Shown here: positions 29,678 through 41,457 of the stretch, in pieces | Layout: every line of letters begins with the position of its first letter | How positions within the stretch are numbered: the first letter of the stretch is position 1 | NCBI GenBank assembly: GCA_902622575.1 | Contig: CACNQJ010000003.1 | Coordinates: forward strand, 62,001 to 126,000 | From: an uncultured Bacteroidota bacterium | GTDB taxonomy: Bacteria; Bacteroidota; Bacteroidia; Flavobacteriales; Flavobacteriaceae | DNA: 64,000 bases | Direction of reading: 5' to 3' | Translations under genes and position numbers: made by a program | The notes under the pieces: model-generated | Databases searched by the model: none | What the model saw: only the letters and a program-made list of their open reading frames with translations | What the model was told of the DNA's origin: nothing

Positions 29678-31072
29678 TTAATCAAAAACAAGTTTTTCTT
29701 TTTCACCATTTAAATCAATAAAGGTAATCTGGAAAATATTTTCTCCATCAAAAGATTTTAGGTCGTTTGTGCTTGATATTTTGTTATTGTTAATTTCTGA
29801 TAATAAATAACCTTGTCTAATGCCCATCCTAAACAATGTTCCATTTCTGTTGATAACAACTTTTACACCGTTTTCAGCATTCAGTTCAGCAAGCTCGCTT
29901 TCGCTGGCATCTTTAAGTTGCATACCATAAAATTGAACATATGTACTCCTTTTAAGTTTAACAGCAACATTTAAAGACTTATTTTCTCTAAAAATTTTCA
30001 CATTTAACTTGTCACCTGGTCTTTTTGAATTTAAATATCCAGAAAGATCAGCAAACTTATTTATTCTTACGTTATCAATCTGCTGGATTATGTCACCTTT
30101 TCTAATACCTGCTAAATGAGCTCCCATGTTAGGATCTGTATCGTTTATGTAAAATCCTTCAGTTATATCAATACCTAACTCATTTGAATTTTGAGCATTT
30201 AAACTTTGACCGGTAACACCCAAAAGTCCTTTTTGTACATCTCCAAACTCTAATATATCTTCATATATTTTTCTTGCTATATTGCTAGGAACGGCAAATG
30301 AATAACCTATAAATCCAGCATTAGTACTTTGAATTGCAGTATTAATACCTATTAAATCACCGTTTATATTAACTAAGGCTCCTCCGCTATTTCCACTATT
30401 TACAGCTGCATCAGTTTGAATAAAAGATTGGTTTTTGGAATCATAATCATTAAGATCTCTTGACTTTGCGCTTATAATACCTGCTGTAACTGTTGATGTC
30501 AAATTAAATGGATTACCAACTGCCAAAACCCACTCCCCAATTTTAGTTTGGTCTGAATCAGCAAATCTTATGTATGGGAATTTTGATTCACTATTGATTT
30601 TTAATACAGCTATGTCGGAGTTCTTATCAGTTCCGATTAGCTCAGCATCATATGATCTATTATCATTGGTGGTAATTTCAATTTCAGTAGCATTTTCAAT
30701 CACATGATTGTTAGTAATTATGAAACCATCACTTGAAACTATAACACCAGACCCAGTACCAACTGTGGTTCTATCATTTGAATTTCCGTAAAAGAAATCA
30801 ATTATGCTATTTGAGTTTTTTGCTTTTGCAGTATTTTTTACATGAACAACACTATTTATAGTTTTTTCAGCAGCTACGGTAAAGTCGGGATTTCTAACAA
30901 TAAAATTTCTACTTTGTGGCGCTTGATTTGAAACAGTTTCAGAATTTAAAACTGTATTAAGGATGCTGGATTCAACCTCTTTTTCATTTTTCTTTTCAAT
31001 GAAAATAAAAATGACTAAGCCGATAAGTGATATCGGAAGAATTATGTTATACAAAAGCCTTAGATTCTTCAT
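29678..31072 (-). CDS. DegP/HtrA-family serine protease (Do-like)
   Basis: A 464-residue periplasmic protease-chaperone. A hydrophobic N-terminal segment (about 9-26) acts as signal or membrane anchor. The trypsin-like triad is His123 (TNNHVIEN), Asp153 (KNSDIAVL) and Ser229 (GNSGGAL). PDZ domains occupy about 270-365 (MGAHLAGIRKGDIIQQID) and the C-terminal region, the second being short. It degrades or refolds misfolded envelope proteins. It is the first gene of the minus-strand run degP-trmD-rplS-icd. Confidence 0.93.
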   Translation of the reverse strand: MKNLRLLYNIILPISLIGLVIFIFIEKKNEKEVESSILNTVLNSETVSNQAPQSRNFIVRNPDFTVAAEKTINSVVHVKNTAKAKNSNSIIDFFYGNSNDRTTVGTGSGVIVSSDGFIITNNHVIENATEIEITTNDNRSYDAELIGTDKNSDIAVLKINSESKFPYIRFADSDQTKIGEWVLAVGNPFNLTSTVTAGIISAKSRDLNDYDSKNQSFIQTDAAVNSGNSGGALVNINGDLIGINTAIQSTNAGFIGYSFAVPSNIARKIYEDILEFGDVQKGLLGVTGQSLNAQNSNELGIDITEGFYINDTDPNMGAHLAGIRKGDIIQQIDNVRINKFADLSGYLNSKRPGDKLNVKIFRENKSLNVAVKLKRSTYVQFYGMQLKDASESELAELNAENGVKVVINRNGTLFRMGIRQGYLLSEINNNKISSTNDLKSFDGENIFQITFIDLNGEKEKLVFD

Positions 31073-31164
31073 ATTTATTTTTTTATAAAATTAATTTTTT
31101 AAACTTTTCTTTTTTAATTTTTAACTTCTTTTTAACATGATAAACTATATTTACATATCCATTT

Positions 31165-31953
31165 ATGAAAATTTTTTTTGACAAATATCATGGCTGTGGT
31201 AATGATTTTATAATTATTAATAATTTATCAAATACCTTTCCAAAAATATCCAGTAAAACAATAAAAAATCTTTGTGACAGAAATTTTGGTATAGGAGCAG
31301 ATGGGTTAATATTAATTAATAAAAGTAAAAAAGCATCTTTTGAAATGATTTATTATAATTCAGATGGAAAAATTAGTACAATGTGTGGCAATGGTGGAAG
31401 GTGTGCATTGCATTACGCATGGAAAAATGGTATTTCTGAAAAAAAATCTAGTTTTTTGGCATATGATGGATTACATTTTGGTGAAGTTTCAAATGACTTC
31501 GTATCAATATCTTTGCAAAATATTGAAGAATTTAAATTTATTGAAGACGATGTTTTTATTAATACAGGGTCACCACATCTGGTAAAGATTTTCAATGATA
31601 TTTCAGAAATGGATGTTTTTAAAATATCAAGAAAAATTCAAAAATTAGCCCCTTTTAAATCAAATGGTATAAATGTGAATTTTATGTCAATAACAAATCA
31701 AAGTACCATCCAATTAAGAACCTATGAAAGAGGAGTTGAGGATGAAACATTGTCATGTGGAACAGGTGCTGTAGCTGCCGCAATATCACTAAGTATTGTA
31801 TCAAAAAAAGATTTAAAAAAGATTTTGGTTAAAGCTATGGGCGGTGACTTATTTGTAGAATTCAAGAATGATAACAATAAATTTTATGATATTTACTTAT
31901 CAGGAAATGTAAAAAAAGTTTTCTCTGGAGAGACGAATTATGAAAAAAATTAA
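31165..31953 (+). CDS. dapF: diaminopimelate epimerase
   Basis: Converts LL- to meso-diaminopimelate for peptidoglycan and lysine. The 262-residue enzyme has both catalytic cysteines: Cys74 in MCGNGGRC and Cys198 in SCGTGAVAAA. KYHGCGNDFIII and GIGADGLI are standard N-terminal motifs. The mltG start lies 14 bp inside its 3' end, so the two are probably translationally coupled. Divergent from the degP-like gene across a 92-bp AT-rich gap. Confidence 0.96.
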   Translation: MKIFFDKYHGCGNDFIIINNLSNTFPKISSKTIKNLCDRNFGIGADGLILINKSKKASFEMIYYNSDGKISTMCGNGGRCALHYAWKNGISEKKSSFLAYDGLHFGEVSNDFVSISLQNIEEFKFIEDDVFINTGSPHLVKIFNDISEMDVFKISRKIQKLAPFKSNGINVNFMSITNQSTIQLRTYERGVEDETLSCGTGAVAAAISLSIVSKKDLKKILVKAMGGDLFVEFKNDNNKFYDIYLSGNVKKVFSGETNYEKN

Positions 31954-32974
31954 ATATCTAATAATAATTCTTATTTGCTGCTCAGCAATAATCTTTGTCT
32001 TTGAATCTTATAAGACCTATTTTATGAAAAACACCAATTTTTCAACTGATAGTATTTTCTTGAAGATCCCTACAAATGCATCAAAGGTCCAGCTACTTGA
32101 TACCCTATCTAATTACTTGCTTAATATGGATACATTTGAAAAAGCTGCAATCAAAAAAGACTATTTTCTAAATATTAGAGCCGGTCGGTTTAAAATAAAT
32201 AAGGATGACAGTAATAATAAAATCATAAACTCGCTTAGATCCAATAATATTCCGTTAAAAGTAACATTCAATAATATCGAAACATTAAATAATTTAGCAG
32301 GTGTAATTTCAAAGAAAATTGAGGCTGATAGCGCCAGCATAGTTATGGCGTTTAAGGATAAAATTTTTTTAAATGATTTAAACCTTGATGAAGACTCAGT
32401 TTTTGGATTATTTATACCCAACACTTATGAGTTTTTTTGGAATACAGATGCTGTAGGTTTTAGAGATAGAATTTTAAAAGAATTTGATAATTTTTGGAAT
32501 GATAATAGAATTGAAAAAATAAAAAAAATTAATCTAAATCCCATTGAAGTAATGGTTTTAGCTTCTATAGTTCAGAAGGAGACACCTAAAGTTGACGAGA
32601 GACCCACTATATCAGGTGTATACCTAAATAGATTAAGAAAAAAAATGAAATTACAAGCTGATCCAACAGTTGTTTATTCTATTAAACAAAAACAAGGATT
32701 TGATAAAGTAATAAGAAGAGTTCTCTACAAAGATTTGAGGATAAAATCAAAGTATAATACATATTATTACAAAGGACTTCCGCCGGGTCCAATAGTAACA
32801 CCAGATATTTCATCCATTGAATCTGTTATAAATTATTCTAAAAATTCCTTTTTATTTTTTGTTGCTGATGTTTCAAATCCAGGTTACCATTTATTTTCTA
32901 AAACATTGTCTGAACACAACAAGAAAAAAAGACAATACACAAAGTGGTTAAGAGAAAGAAACATTAGAAGATAA
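31940..32974 (+). CDS. mltG: endolytic peptidoglycan transglycosylase MltG (YceG-like)
   Basis: A 344-residue inner-membrane enzyme that cuts nascent glycan strands and is thought to terminate their elongation. One N-terminal transmembrane helix (about 4-21) is followed by a LysM-like subdomain and the YceG catalytic core. The catalytic glutamate is Glu214 in ASIVQKETP, and LQADPTVVYSI and YNTYYYKGLPPGPI follow. It overlaps dapF by 14 bp and precedes a lysozyme-like gene, forming a small cell-wall cluster. Confidence 0.93.
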   Translation: MKKIKYLIIILICCSAIIFVFESYKTYFMKNTNFSTDSIFLKIPTNASKVQLLDTLSNYLLNMDTFEKAAIKKDYFLNIRAGRFKINKDDSNNKIINSLRSNNIPLKVTFNNIETLNNLAGVISKKIEADSASIVMAFKDKIFLNDLNLDEDSVFGLFIPNTYEFFWNTDAVGFRDRILKEFDNFWNDNRIEKIKKINLNPIEVMVLASIVQKETPKVDERPTISGVYLNRLRKKMKLQADPTVVYSIKQKQGFDKVIRRVLYKDLRIKSKYNTYYYKGLPPGPIVTPDISSIESVINYSKNSFLFFVADVSNPGYHLFSKTLSEHNKKKRQYTKWLRERNIRR

Positions 32975-33006
32975 AATTCTGGTTATCAGATAATTATAAA
33001 AATTGT

Positions 33007-33014
33007 TATGTTTG
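33007..33014 (+). promoter_or_regulatory. candidate -7 box for the lysozyme-like gene
   Basis: TATGTTTG fits the TAnnTTTG consensus in the gap after mltG. A transcript from it would begin at or just before the hairpin at 33016-33049. No -33 element is evident. Confidence 0.35.
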
Positions 33015-33015
33015 T

Positions 33016-33049
33016 GTTGGATTTGCAAAATAAATTGTTTGCATCCAAC
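33016..33049 (+). promoter_or_regulatory. hairpin abutting the start codon of the lysozyme-like gene
   Basis: GTTGGA-TT-TGCAAA (33016-33029) pairs with TTTGCATCCAAC (33038-33049): twelve base pairs with one 2-nt bulge and an 8-nt loop, ending 2 nt before ATG 33052. There is no T-run directly after it, so it is not a good terminator. It may restrict ribosome access or act as a DNA operator. Confidence 0.55.
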
Positions 33050-33051
33050 TA

Positions 33052-33657
33052 ATGTTTTATAAGTTAAAAATTAGTTTATTTTTTCTTTTAGCTGTTTCTT
33101 TTTTTAACAGTACTGACCTCCCAAGCCCTAATCTTAATGTCAAATATTCTGTAGAGCTTGATGTTGAATCTAAAATTTTAATTCCAATTCCTTTTACAAT
33201 CAATGATTTCGTGGGTTTTAAAAACTTTCTAGGTTTTTTTGAATCTGGATCGAACTACAATAAAGTAAATAGATTTGGATATTTAGGAAAATATCAATTT
33301 GGAAAAGGTACTTTAAAAATTTACGGCGTGAGCAACATAAACGAATTCAAAAATAATCCAGCGCTTCAAGAAAAAGTCTTTCTAATGAATGTTATGAGGA
33401 ATAAGTGGATTTTAAGAAGAGAAATTTCATGGTATTCAAACAGATATTTAAACGGTATTTATGTAAGTGAGTCTGGAATTATTGCTGCTGCACATTTATC
33501 AGGACCAGGAAATGTAAAAAAGTTTTTAAGAAGTCACTGTGATCGAAATCTAGATAAAGAAGATGCCAACGGTACGTCAATATCAGATTACATGAAAATT
33601 TTCAAAAACTATTCTTTGGAAAATATTCCTGCAGTTAGAAAACCTAGCAAAAACTAA
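33052..33657 (+). CDS. exported lysozyme/transglycosylase-like protein
   Basis: A 201-residue protein with an N-terminal hydrophobic signal (about 5-19). The middle has FFESGSNYN (catalytic-type Glu64) and GYLGKYQFG (76-84), a pattern typical of SLT/lysozyme-like domains. AAAHLSGPGNVKKFLRS (145-161) matches the following segment of these families. A role in cutting peptidoglycan is supported by these motifs and by the dapF-mltG neighbourhood, but activity is inferred. Its stop overlaps the dnaA stop by 4 bp on the opposite strand. Confidence 0.75.
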   Translation: MFYKLKISLFFLLAVSFFNSTDLPSPNLNVKYSVELDVESKILIPIPFTINDFVGFKNFLGFFESGSNYNKVNRFGYLGKYQFGKGTLKIYGVSNINEFKNNPALQEKVFLMNVMRNKWILRREISWYSNRYLNGIYVSESGIIAAAHLSGPGNVKKFLRSHCDRNLDKEDANGTSISDYMKIFKNYSLENIPAVRKPSKN

Positions 33658-35075
33658 TCAGCAAACTTCTTATTAAGATCCTCAACATATTTCCTGAACT
33701 GTTTATCAGTGAATGCGAGGTTGTCCACAGTTTTACAAGCATGTAAAACTGTTGCATGGTCTCTGTGGCCTATTTTAGTTCCAATGCTAGCAAGAGATGC
33801 TTTAGTAAATTTCTTTGAAAAAAACATTGCAAGTTGTCTTGCTTGTACAATATGTCTTTTTCTTGTTTTTGATTGAAGAGTAGAAACATCCATTTGGAAG
33901 TAGTCTGAAACCACTTTTTGAATATGATCAATGGATATTTCTTTTTTGCTATTCTTAACAAACTTTTCGACGATAATCTTAGCTAGCTCAATTGTTATAC
34001 TTTTTCTGTTGAATGAGGATTGAGCCATAAGTGAAATTATAGCTCCCTCTAGTTCTCTGACATTTGTTTTTATATATTTAGCGACATAAAAAATGATTTC
34101 ATCGTCCATTTCAACCCCATCACGATTCAATTTATTCTTTATTATTGAGACTCTGGTTTCATAATCTGGAGTCTGTAGTTCAGCAGATAAACCCCACTTA
34201 AATCTAGACAAAAGTCTTTGTTCAATTTCTTGCATATCAACAGGTGCTTTGTCAGAAGTTAAAACTAGTTGCTTTCCATTTTGATGTAGGTGATTAAAAA
34301 TGTGGAAAAAAACATCCTGCGTTCCAGACTTTCCAGAGAAGAACTGAACATCATCAATTATTAAAACATCAATTAATTGATAAAAGTGAATAAAATCATT
34401 TCTATTATTTTTCTTCACTGACTCAATATATTGCTGGGTAAATTTTTCAGCTGAAATATACAACACTGTTTTATCAGGGAACTTTTGCTTTATGTTAACA
34501 CCAATGGCATTGGCAAGGTGTGTTTTGCCAAGACCAACACCACCAAAGATTAATAGTGGATTGAAAGATGTGCCACCTGGTCTATTGGAAACAGCATAGC
34601 CTGCTGATCTTGCCAATCTATTTGAATCCCCTTCTAAAAAATTATTAAAGTTATAGTTTGGATTTAACTGAGAATCAATTTTTAAATTTTTAATACCGGG
34701 AATAACAAAAGGATTTCGAAGCTCTGTTTTGAAATAAGCAGATGAGCTTTCTATTTTTTGGGACTGCATTTTAGGTTTATATTCACTTGGAATTTTTTCT
34801 GTGAAAGATTTTATTGAGCCAAAAGTATTTTCCATTTTAATTATATAAACTAGCTTGGCATCTTTTCCTAATTCTTTTGTTAAAGCAATTTTAAGAAGTT
34901 TAACATAGTGTTCTTCCAACCACTCGTAGAAAAATTTACTTGGTACTTGAACACTGAGAACATTATCCTCAAGTTTTACTGGTTGAATTGGTTCAAACCA
35001 AGTTTTATAAGCTTGATCCTGTATGTTATCTTTTATAAATTCAAGACAATTTTTCCACACAGATTCTATGCTCAT
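33654..35075 (-). CDS. dnaA: chromosomal replication initiator protein DnaA
   Basis: A 473-residue initiator using ATG 35075 (MSIESVWKNCLEFI); a farther start at 35111 would add an unlikely 12-residue extension. Domain I (WKNCLEFI, AYKTWFEPIQP) is followed by a linker and the AAA+ domain with Walker A GGVGLGKTH, Walker B VLIIDDVQFF and a sensor region RLLSRFKWGL. The C-terminal box-binding signature is GHRDHATVLHACKTV. It opens oriC and can regulate transcription. No cluster of DnaA boxes is visible beside it, so oriC is probably elsewhere. Confidence 0.97.
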   Translation of the reverse strand: MSIESVWKNCLEFIKDNIQDQAYKTWFEPIQPVKLEDNVLSVQVPSKFFYEWLEEHYVKLLKIALTKELGKDAKLVYIIKMENTFGSIKSFTEKIPSEYKPKMQSQKIESSSAYFKTELRNPFVIPGIKNLKIDSQLNPNYNFNNFLEGDSNRLARSAGYAVSNRPGGTSFNPLLIFGGVGLGKTHLANAIGVNIKQKFPDKTVLYISAEKFTQQYIESVKKNNRNDFIHFYQLIDVLIIDDVQFFSGKSGTQDVFFHIFNHLHQNGKQLVLTSDKAPVDMQEIEQRLLSRFKWGLSAELQTPDYETRVSIIKNKLNRDGVEMDDEIIFYVAKYIKTNVRELEGAIISLMAQSSFNRKSITIELAKIIVEKFVKNSKKEISIDHIQKVVSDYFQMDVSTLQSKTRKRHIVQARQLAMFFSKKFTKASLASIGTKIGHRDHATVLHACKTVDNLAFTDKQFRKYVEDLNKKFAD

Positions 35076-35125
35076 TATTAATTTAGTTTTTAAAATATTA
35101 TTAATATACAATTGTGCCGCAGTGA

Positions 35126-35147
35126 TGACTCAATTGTTAATTAGTCA
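35126..35147. promoter_or_regulatory. palindrome upstream of dnaA
   Basis: TGACT-C-AATT (35126-35135) and AATTAGTCA (35139-35147) form a 9-bp stem with one bulged C and a 3-nt loop, 51 bp upstream of the dnaA ATG, in the divergent region shared with a thioesterase gene. It is a candidate operator. Confidence 0.4.
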
Positions 35148-35160
35148 AACAAATATGTAC

Positions 35161-35180
35161 TTTTTTTTTTAAAAAAAAAA
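35161..35180. repeat. T10A10 homopolymer junction upstream of dnaA
   Basis: Ten T followed directly by ten A on the plus strand, in the dnaA/thioesterase intergenic region. Such tracts stiffen DNA, exclude bound proteins and may boost promoters; they are also prone to length change. Function is inferred. Confidence 0.6.
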
Positions 35181-35239
35181 TCATTTTAGTATTGAATTTT
35201 AAAAAAGTTTTTTTGATATTATAGACAAACAAAAATTGG

Positions 35240-35650
35240 GTGAATTTTAATCAAAATAAAACTTTTAAGACAACTATTACGGCAAGATATTCTGAAACTG
35301 ATTCTATGTCATTTGTACACCACAGTAATTATCTTAAGTACTATGAGATTGGCCGGTTAGAATGGTTAAAGAATATTGGGTTTTCTTATAAAAAGTTAGA
35401 GGAAAATAATATTATTTTGCCTGTAATTAGAAGTAATATAACTTTCAGAAAACCAGCTTTTTTCGATGATAAATTGATTTTAGAGACAACATTAATTAAA
35501 ATCCCATCTTACTCGATTGAATTCAAATATAAAATATTTAAAAACAAACTATTAATAAATGAGGCCTATACGAAATTGGTTTTTTTAAGCAAGTTAACTA
35601 ATAAGGCAATTAGATGTCCCAAAAAAATAATTGAGGCTGTTATTGGTTGA
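35240..35650 (+). CDS. acyl-CoA thioesterase, YbgC/4-hydroxybenzoyl-CoA type
   Basis: A 136-residue hotdog-fold protein with GTG start 35240. RYSETDSMSFVHHSNYLKYYEIGRLEWLKN is the family pattern (given here as its key parts YSETD, HHSNYL, YYEIGR), with an acidic active-site residue in the first segment. It probably hydrolyses short or medium acyl-CoA esters. Its 3' end overlaps that of ribD by 11 bp, tail to tail. Confidence 0.85.
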   Translation: MNFNQNKTFKTTITARYSETDSMSFVHHSNYLKYYEIGRLEWLKNIGFSYKKLEENNIILPVIRSNITFRKPAFFDDKLILETTLIKIPSYSIEFKYKIFKNKLLINEAYTKLVFLSKLTNKAIRCPKKIIEAVIG

Positions 35651-36605
35651 AATATGTTTGAATTAAATCATCATCAACCTTAAGTACATTATTGATTTTT
35701 GAATTTAAAATTGGAGACCTAATTCCGTTACATATTTTTTTTTCATTTTTAATTATTCTAGCCTCATCCCAACATCCACTTTTTATAAATGTTTCCAGTG
35801 TTTTTTTTCCACCCTCCACTAAAATTGATTGAATATTTTTTTCAAAAAGAATTTGATTAATGTTATCAACTGATAAAGTTTTATCGTGTCTGATTATATC
35901 AAATCTTTTGCTCTGGATTTTATTATTTCCTGCAATAATGAATCTTTGGGGGTTGTTGTTGTTCCAATTCCTTGAATCTAAAATTGGATTATCCGTTATG
36001 TAGGTTTTACTTCCAACTATGATTGCATTTTCTTGACTTCTCCATTTGTGTACAATTTGTCTTGTGTATTTATTTGATATCCAAAACGGCCTTCCTGTAT
36101 TATTTTTCAATGGACTTATAAATCCATCAGAGGATTCAGCCCACTTTAAAATTATGTAAGGTCTTTTTTTATTTTGGTATGTAAAAAATCTTCTATGAAG
36201 TTCTCTACACTCATTTTCTAATACACCAACTTTTACTTTTACACCTTTGTTGTTCAAATATTTAATACCACCGCCATTAACAAGCTCATTGGGGTCTTTA
36301 CAACCTACTACAACTCTTTTAATATTCTTGTTAAAAATTGCATTACAGCAAGGGGGTGTTTTTCCATAGTGTGAGCATGGTTCTAATGTAACATAAAGTG
36401 TTGATTTTCTTAAGATATCACTATCATTAATTTTATTTATTACATTAACTTCAGCATGGTTTTGTCCGGCCTGACTAGTATACCCCTCTGATATTATTTT
36501 TCCATCGTAAAATAGTAAACAACCAACATTGGGATTAGGATATGTTTTACCTAGGGCTTTTTCGCCCAAATTAATGCATCTTTGCATTAGATATTCATGG
36601 TTCAT
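35640..36605 (-). CDS. ribD: bifunctional riboflavin biosynthesis deaminase/reductase RibD
   Basis: A 321-residue enzyme for two steps of riboflavin synthesis. The N-terminal deaminase has the zinc/catalytic set His50 and Glu52 (HAEVNVI), Cys77 and Cys86 (PCSHYGKTPPCC). The C-terminal reductase has ILKWAESSDGFI, IIVGSKTYITDNP and SILVEGGKKT. It overlaps the convergent thioesterase by 11 bp and is divergent from a GNAT gene across 44 bp. Confidence 0.94.
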   Translation of the reverse strand: MNHEYLMQRCINLGEKALGKTYPNPNVGCLLFYDGKIISEGYTSQAGQNHAEVNVINKINDSDILRKSTLYVTLEPCSHYGKTPPCCNAIFNKNIKRVVVGCKDPNELVNGGGIKYLNNKGVKVKVGVLENECRELHRRFFTYQNKKRPYIILKWAESSDGFISPLKNNTGRPFWISNKYTRQIVHKWRSQENAIIVGSKTYITDNPILDSRNWNNNNPQRFIIAGNNKIQSKRFDIIRHDKTLSVDNINQILFEKNIQSILVEGGKKTLETFIKSGCWDEARIIKNEKKICNGIRSPILNSKINNVLKVDDDLIQTYFNQ

Positions 36606-36649
36606 GCAAGTCTTTGTATTACTTTTATAACAAGTTCTAATTTAGTAAA

Positions 36650-37128
36650 ATGAAAATTGAAATTAGAGAAATTAAAGACAAAGATAATGACAAAATAAAA
36701 CAAGTGTTGGTCAGTGTCATGACTGAGTTTGGGGTTCCAGATCATGGTACTGCACTACAAGATGAGGAACTAGATAGTATGTCTGATGCTTATAAAACTG
36801 AAAATTCTGTTTATTACGTTGTTACAGCAGATAATCAAGTTTGTGGTGGAGCTGGAATTTCTAAACTAAAGGGTTCAAATAAAAATATTTGTGAACTTCA
36901 AAAAATGTATTTTCTACCAAAAATTAGAGGCCTAGGTATAGGGTCAAAACTCATAAAGAAGTGTCTTTATTTTGCAAAGAAAAAGGATTATGATCTTTGT
37001 TACATAGAAACTATGTATAATATGAAAGATGCACAGAGACTATACCAAAAAAATGGATTCATTTATATTGACCATCCACTTGGAGATACTGGTCACAGTT
37101 CATGTCCTGTTTGGATGATACTAGAACT

Positions 37129-37132
<4 letters not shown>
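36650..37132 (+). CDS. GNAT-family N-acetyltransferase
   Basis: A 160-residue acetyltransferase. KMYFLPKIRGLGIGSKLIKKCL is the acetyl-CoA site (its core is RGLGIG), with ETMYNMKDAQRLYQKNGF as the C-terminal strand-helix. The substrate is unknown. Its TGA overlaps the prmC ATG (ATGA), and it opens the long plus-strand run that ends with the response regulator. Confidence 0.88.
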
Positions 37133-39961
<2,829 letters not shown>

Positions 39962-39962
<1 letters not shown>

Positions 39963-40483
39963 TGTTCAAAAAATTATTAAATAAATTAAGAACAAGATTG
40001 TTAGATAATAAAATCGATGAGTCTATTTCAATTTTAAAATCTTCTCACAGATCTCCAAAAAAACCTATTAAGTCAATTGGTTGTATTATAGATACCAATC
40101 TTGATTTGGATTATTCTGACATTTTAGATCTAGCAATAGAAATGGGTTTAAAAGAAAAGGACATTAAAATAATTAGTTATTCAAATAGTATTTATAATGA
40201 TCCCTTTTGTAAAATGAGAATATCTGATAAATCTGTAAATTTTTACGGAAATATAATATCAGCTGATGCCGAGGAGTTCACCTCAACTAAATATGATATA
40301 CTAATTAATTATTTTGGAGAAAATAGAATATTGACATTATTGTCATCAAAAACAAATGCAAAATTTAGAGTTGGTTTTGATTGCTCTAACAAAAATATTA
40401 ATGATATAATTTTTACTGACATTTTTAATAATTTTGAAAAATTTAGAAAACAACTAATCAAATATTTAAATTACATAAAGTGA
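39962..40483 (+). CDS. DUF6913-like conserved protein
   Basis: A 173-residue cytosolic protein of unknown function. Residues 1-35 are basic; the centre has IGCIIDTNLDLDYSDIL and YDILINYFGENRILTLLSS, followed by FRVGFDC. The same position between ligA and dapA is common in flavobacteria and supports the DUF6913 assignment, recalled rather than searched. It overlaps ligA by 1 bp and dapA by 4 bp. It may assist cell-wall or lysine precursor metabolism by association with dapA, but nothing in the sequence shows it. Confidence 0.7.
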
Positions 40484-41457
40484 GTGATTATAGTTTGAAA
40501 GGAGAGTATAAAATCAACCAACATATAATTGAAAAAAATGAATCTCTATTTTCTGGTGTAGGTGTAGCTGTTGTGACTCCATTTGATCAAGATAATAAAA
40601 TTGATAAACAGGCTATCTACAGAATTAGCAACCATTTATTCCTTAATGGTGTCTCTTATGTTGTAGTGCAAGGTACAACAGGTGAATCCTCAGTTCTAAG
40701 TCGTGATGAAAAAAATGAAGTTAATTCTATTTTTATTGATGCTTTTAAAGACCGGCTTCCCTTGATACTAGGTATAAGTTCTAATGATACAAACTATTTA
40801 ACTAAACAAATTTCAAAAACTGATTTATCAGGTTTTGAGGCAATTATGTCAGTTTGTCCCTATTACAACAAACCTTCACAAGAGGGTTTATATCAACATT
40901 TTAAAAGTGTTTGTGATGTTTCACCAATTCCTTTGTTATTGTACAATGTACCTGGCAGAACTTCTTGTGATATGTCAAATGAAACAATCATAAGATTAAG
41001 TCAGTATTCAGATAAGATTATAGGTATAAAAGAGGCATCTGGTGATGTTAAAAGGATAATAGAATTACGTAAAAAGATCAAAAGAAACTTCCTTATTATA
41101 TCTGGTGATGATTTTACAATGATTGATGCAATAAGAAGTGGAGCAGATGGAATAATTTCTGTGGCTGCAAATGTATTTCCATTAGTAATGCACAATACAT
41201 ATCTAAGTCTAATATGGGAGAATGATAAAAATGCGCCAGAAATTATTAAACAATTAGGCTCAGTAAATTCATCAGATTTTTTATTAAATGATTTTTTTAA
41301 ATTAATTTTTGAGGAGGGCAACCCCTCAGGCATAAAATTTGCCTTGCAATGTTTAAATTTGTGTAATGATAAAGTTAGATTACCTTTGACCAATATTTCA
41401 GATAATTTAAAAGGTAAAATTTCTAATTTCATAAAAAAAAATAGCTTTAATGAATAA
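40480..41457 (+). CDS. dapA: 4-hydroxy-tetrahydrodipicolinate synthase
   Basis: First committed step of diaminopimelate and lysine synthesis, condensing pyruvate with aspartate semialdehyde. The Schiff-base lysine is Lys184 (GIKEASGD), with Tyr155 (YNVPGRTS) and the substrate loop GTTGES. At 325 residues it is about 25 longer than usual because of an N-terminal extension. The start GTG 40480 overlaps the upstream stop as GTGA; TTG 40495 is a shorter alternative, and no ATG precedes the core. Confidence 0.94.
   Translation: MSDYSLKGEYKINQHIIEKNESLFSGVGVAVVTPFDQDNKIDKQAIYRISNHLFLNGVSYVVVQGTTGESSVLSRDEKNEVNSIFIDAFKDRLPLILGISSNDTNYLTKQISKTDLSGFEAIMSVCPYYNKPSQEGLYQHFKSVCDVSPIPLLLYNVPGRTSCDMSNETIIRLSQYSDKIIGIKEASGDVKRIIELRKKIKRNFLIISGDDFTMIDAIRSGADGIISVAANVFPLVMHNTYLSLIWENDKNAPEIIKQLGSVNSSDFLLNDFFKLIFEEGNPSGIKFALQCLNLCNDKVRLPLTNISDNLKGKISNFIKKNSFNE

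Noticed and set aside
31146..31153. TATATTTA as a dapF promoter -7 box
   Set aside because: The last base of the TTTG element is missing, no -33 element fits, and the region is so AT-rich that such matches are expected.
33700..35075. DnaA-box-like TTGTCCACA (about 33721) and TTTTCCACA (about 35050) suggesting oriC
   Set aside because: Each has a mismatch, both lie inside the dnaA coding region and they do not cluster; the intergenic region has none.
41001..41432. 143-residue antisense open frame within dapA
   Set aside because: It lies wholly opposite conserved dapA sequence and shows no recognisable domain.
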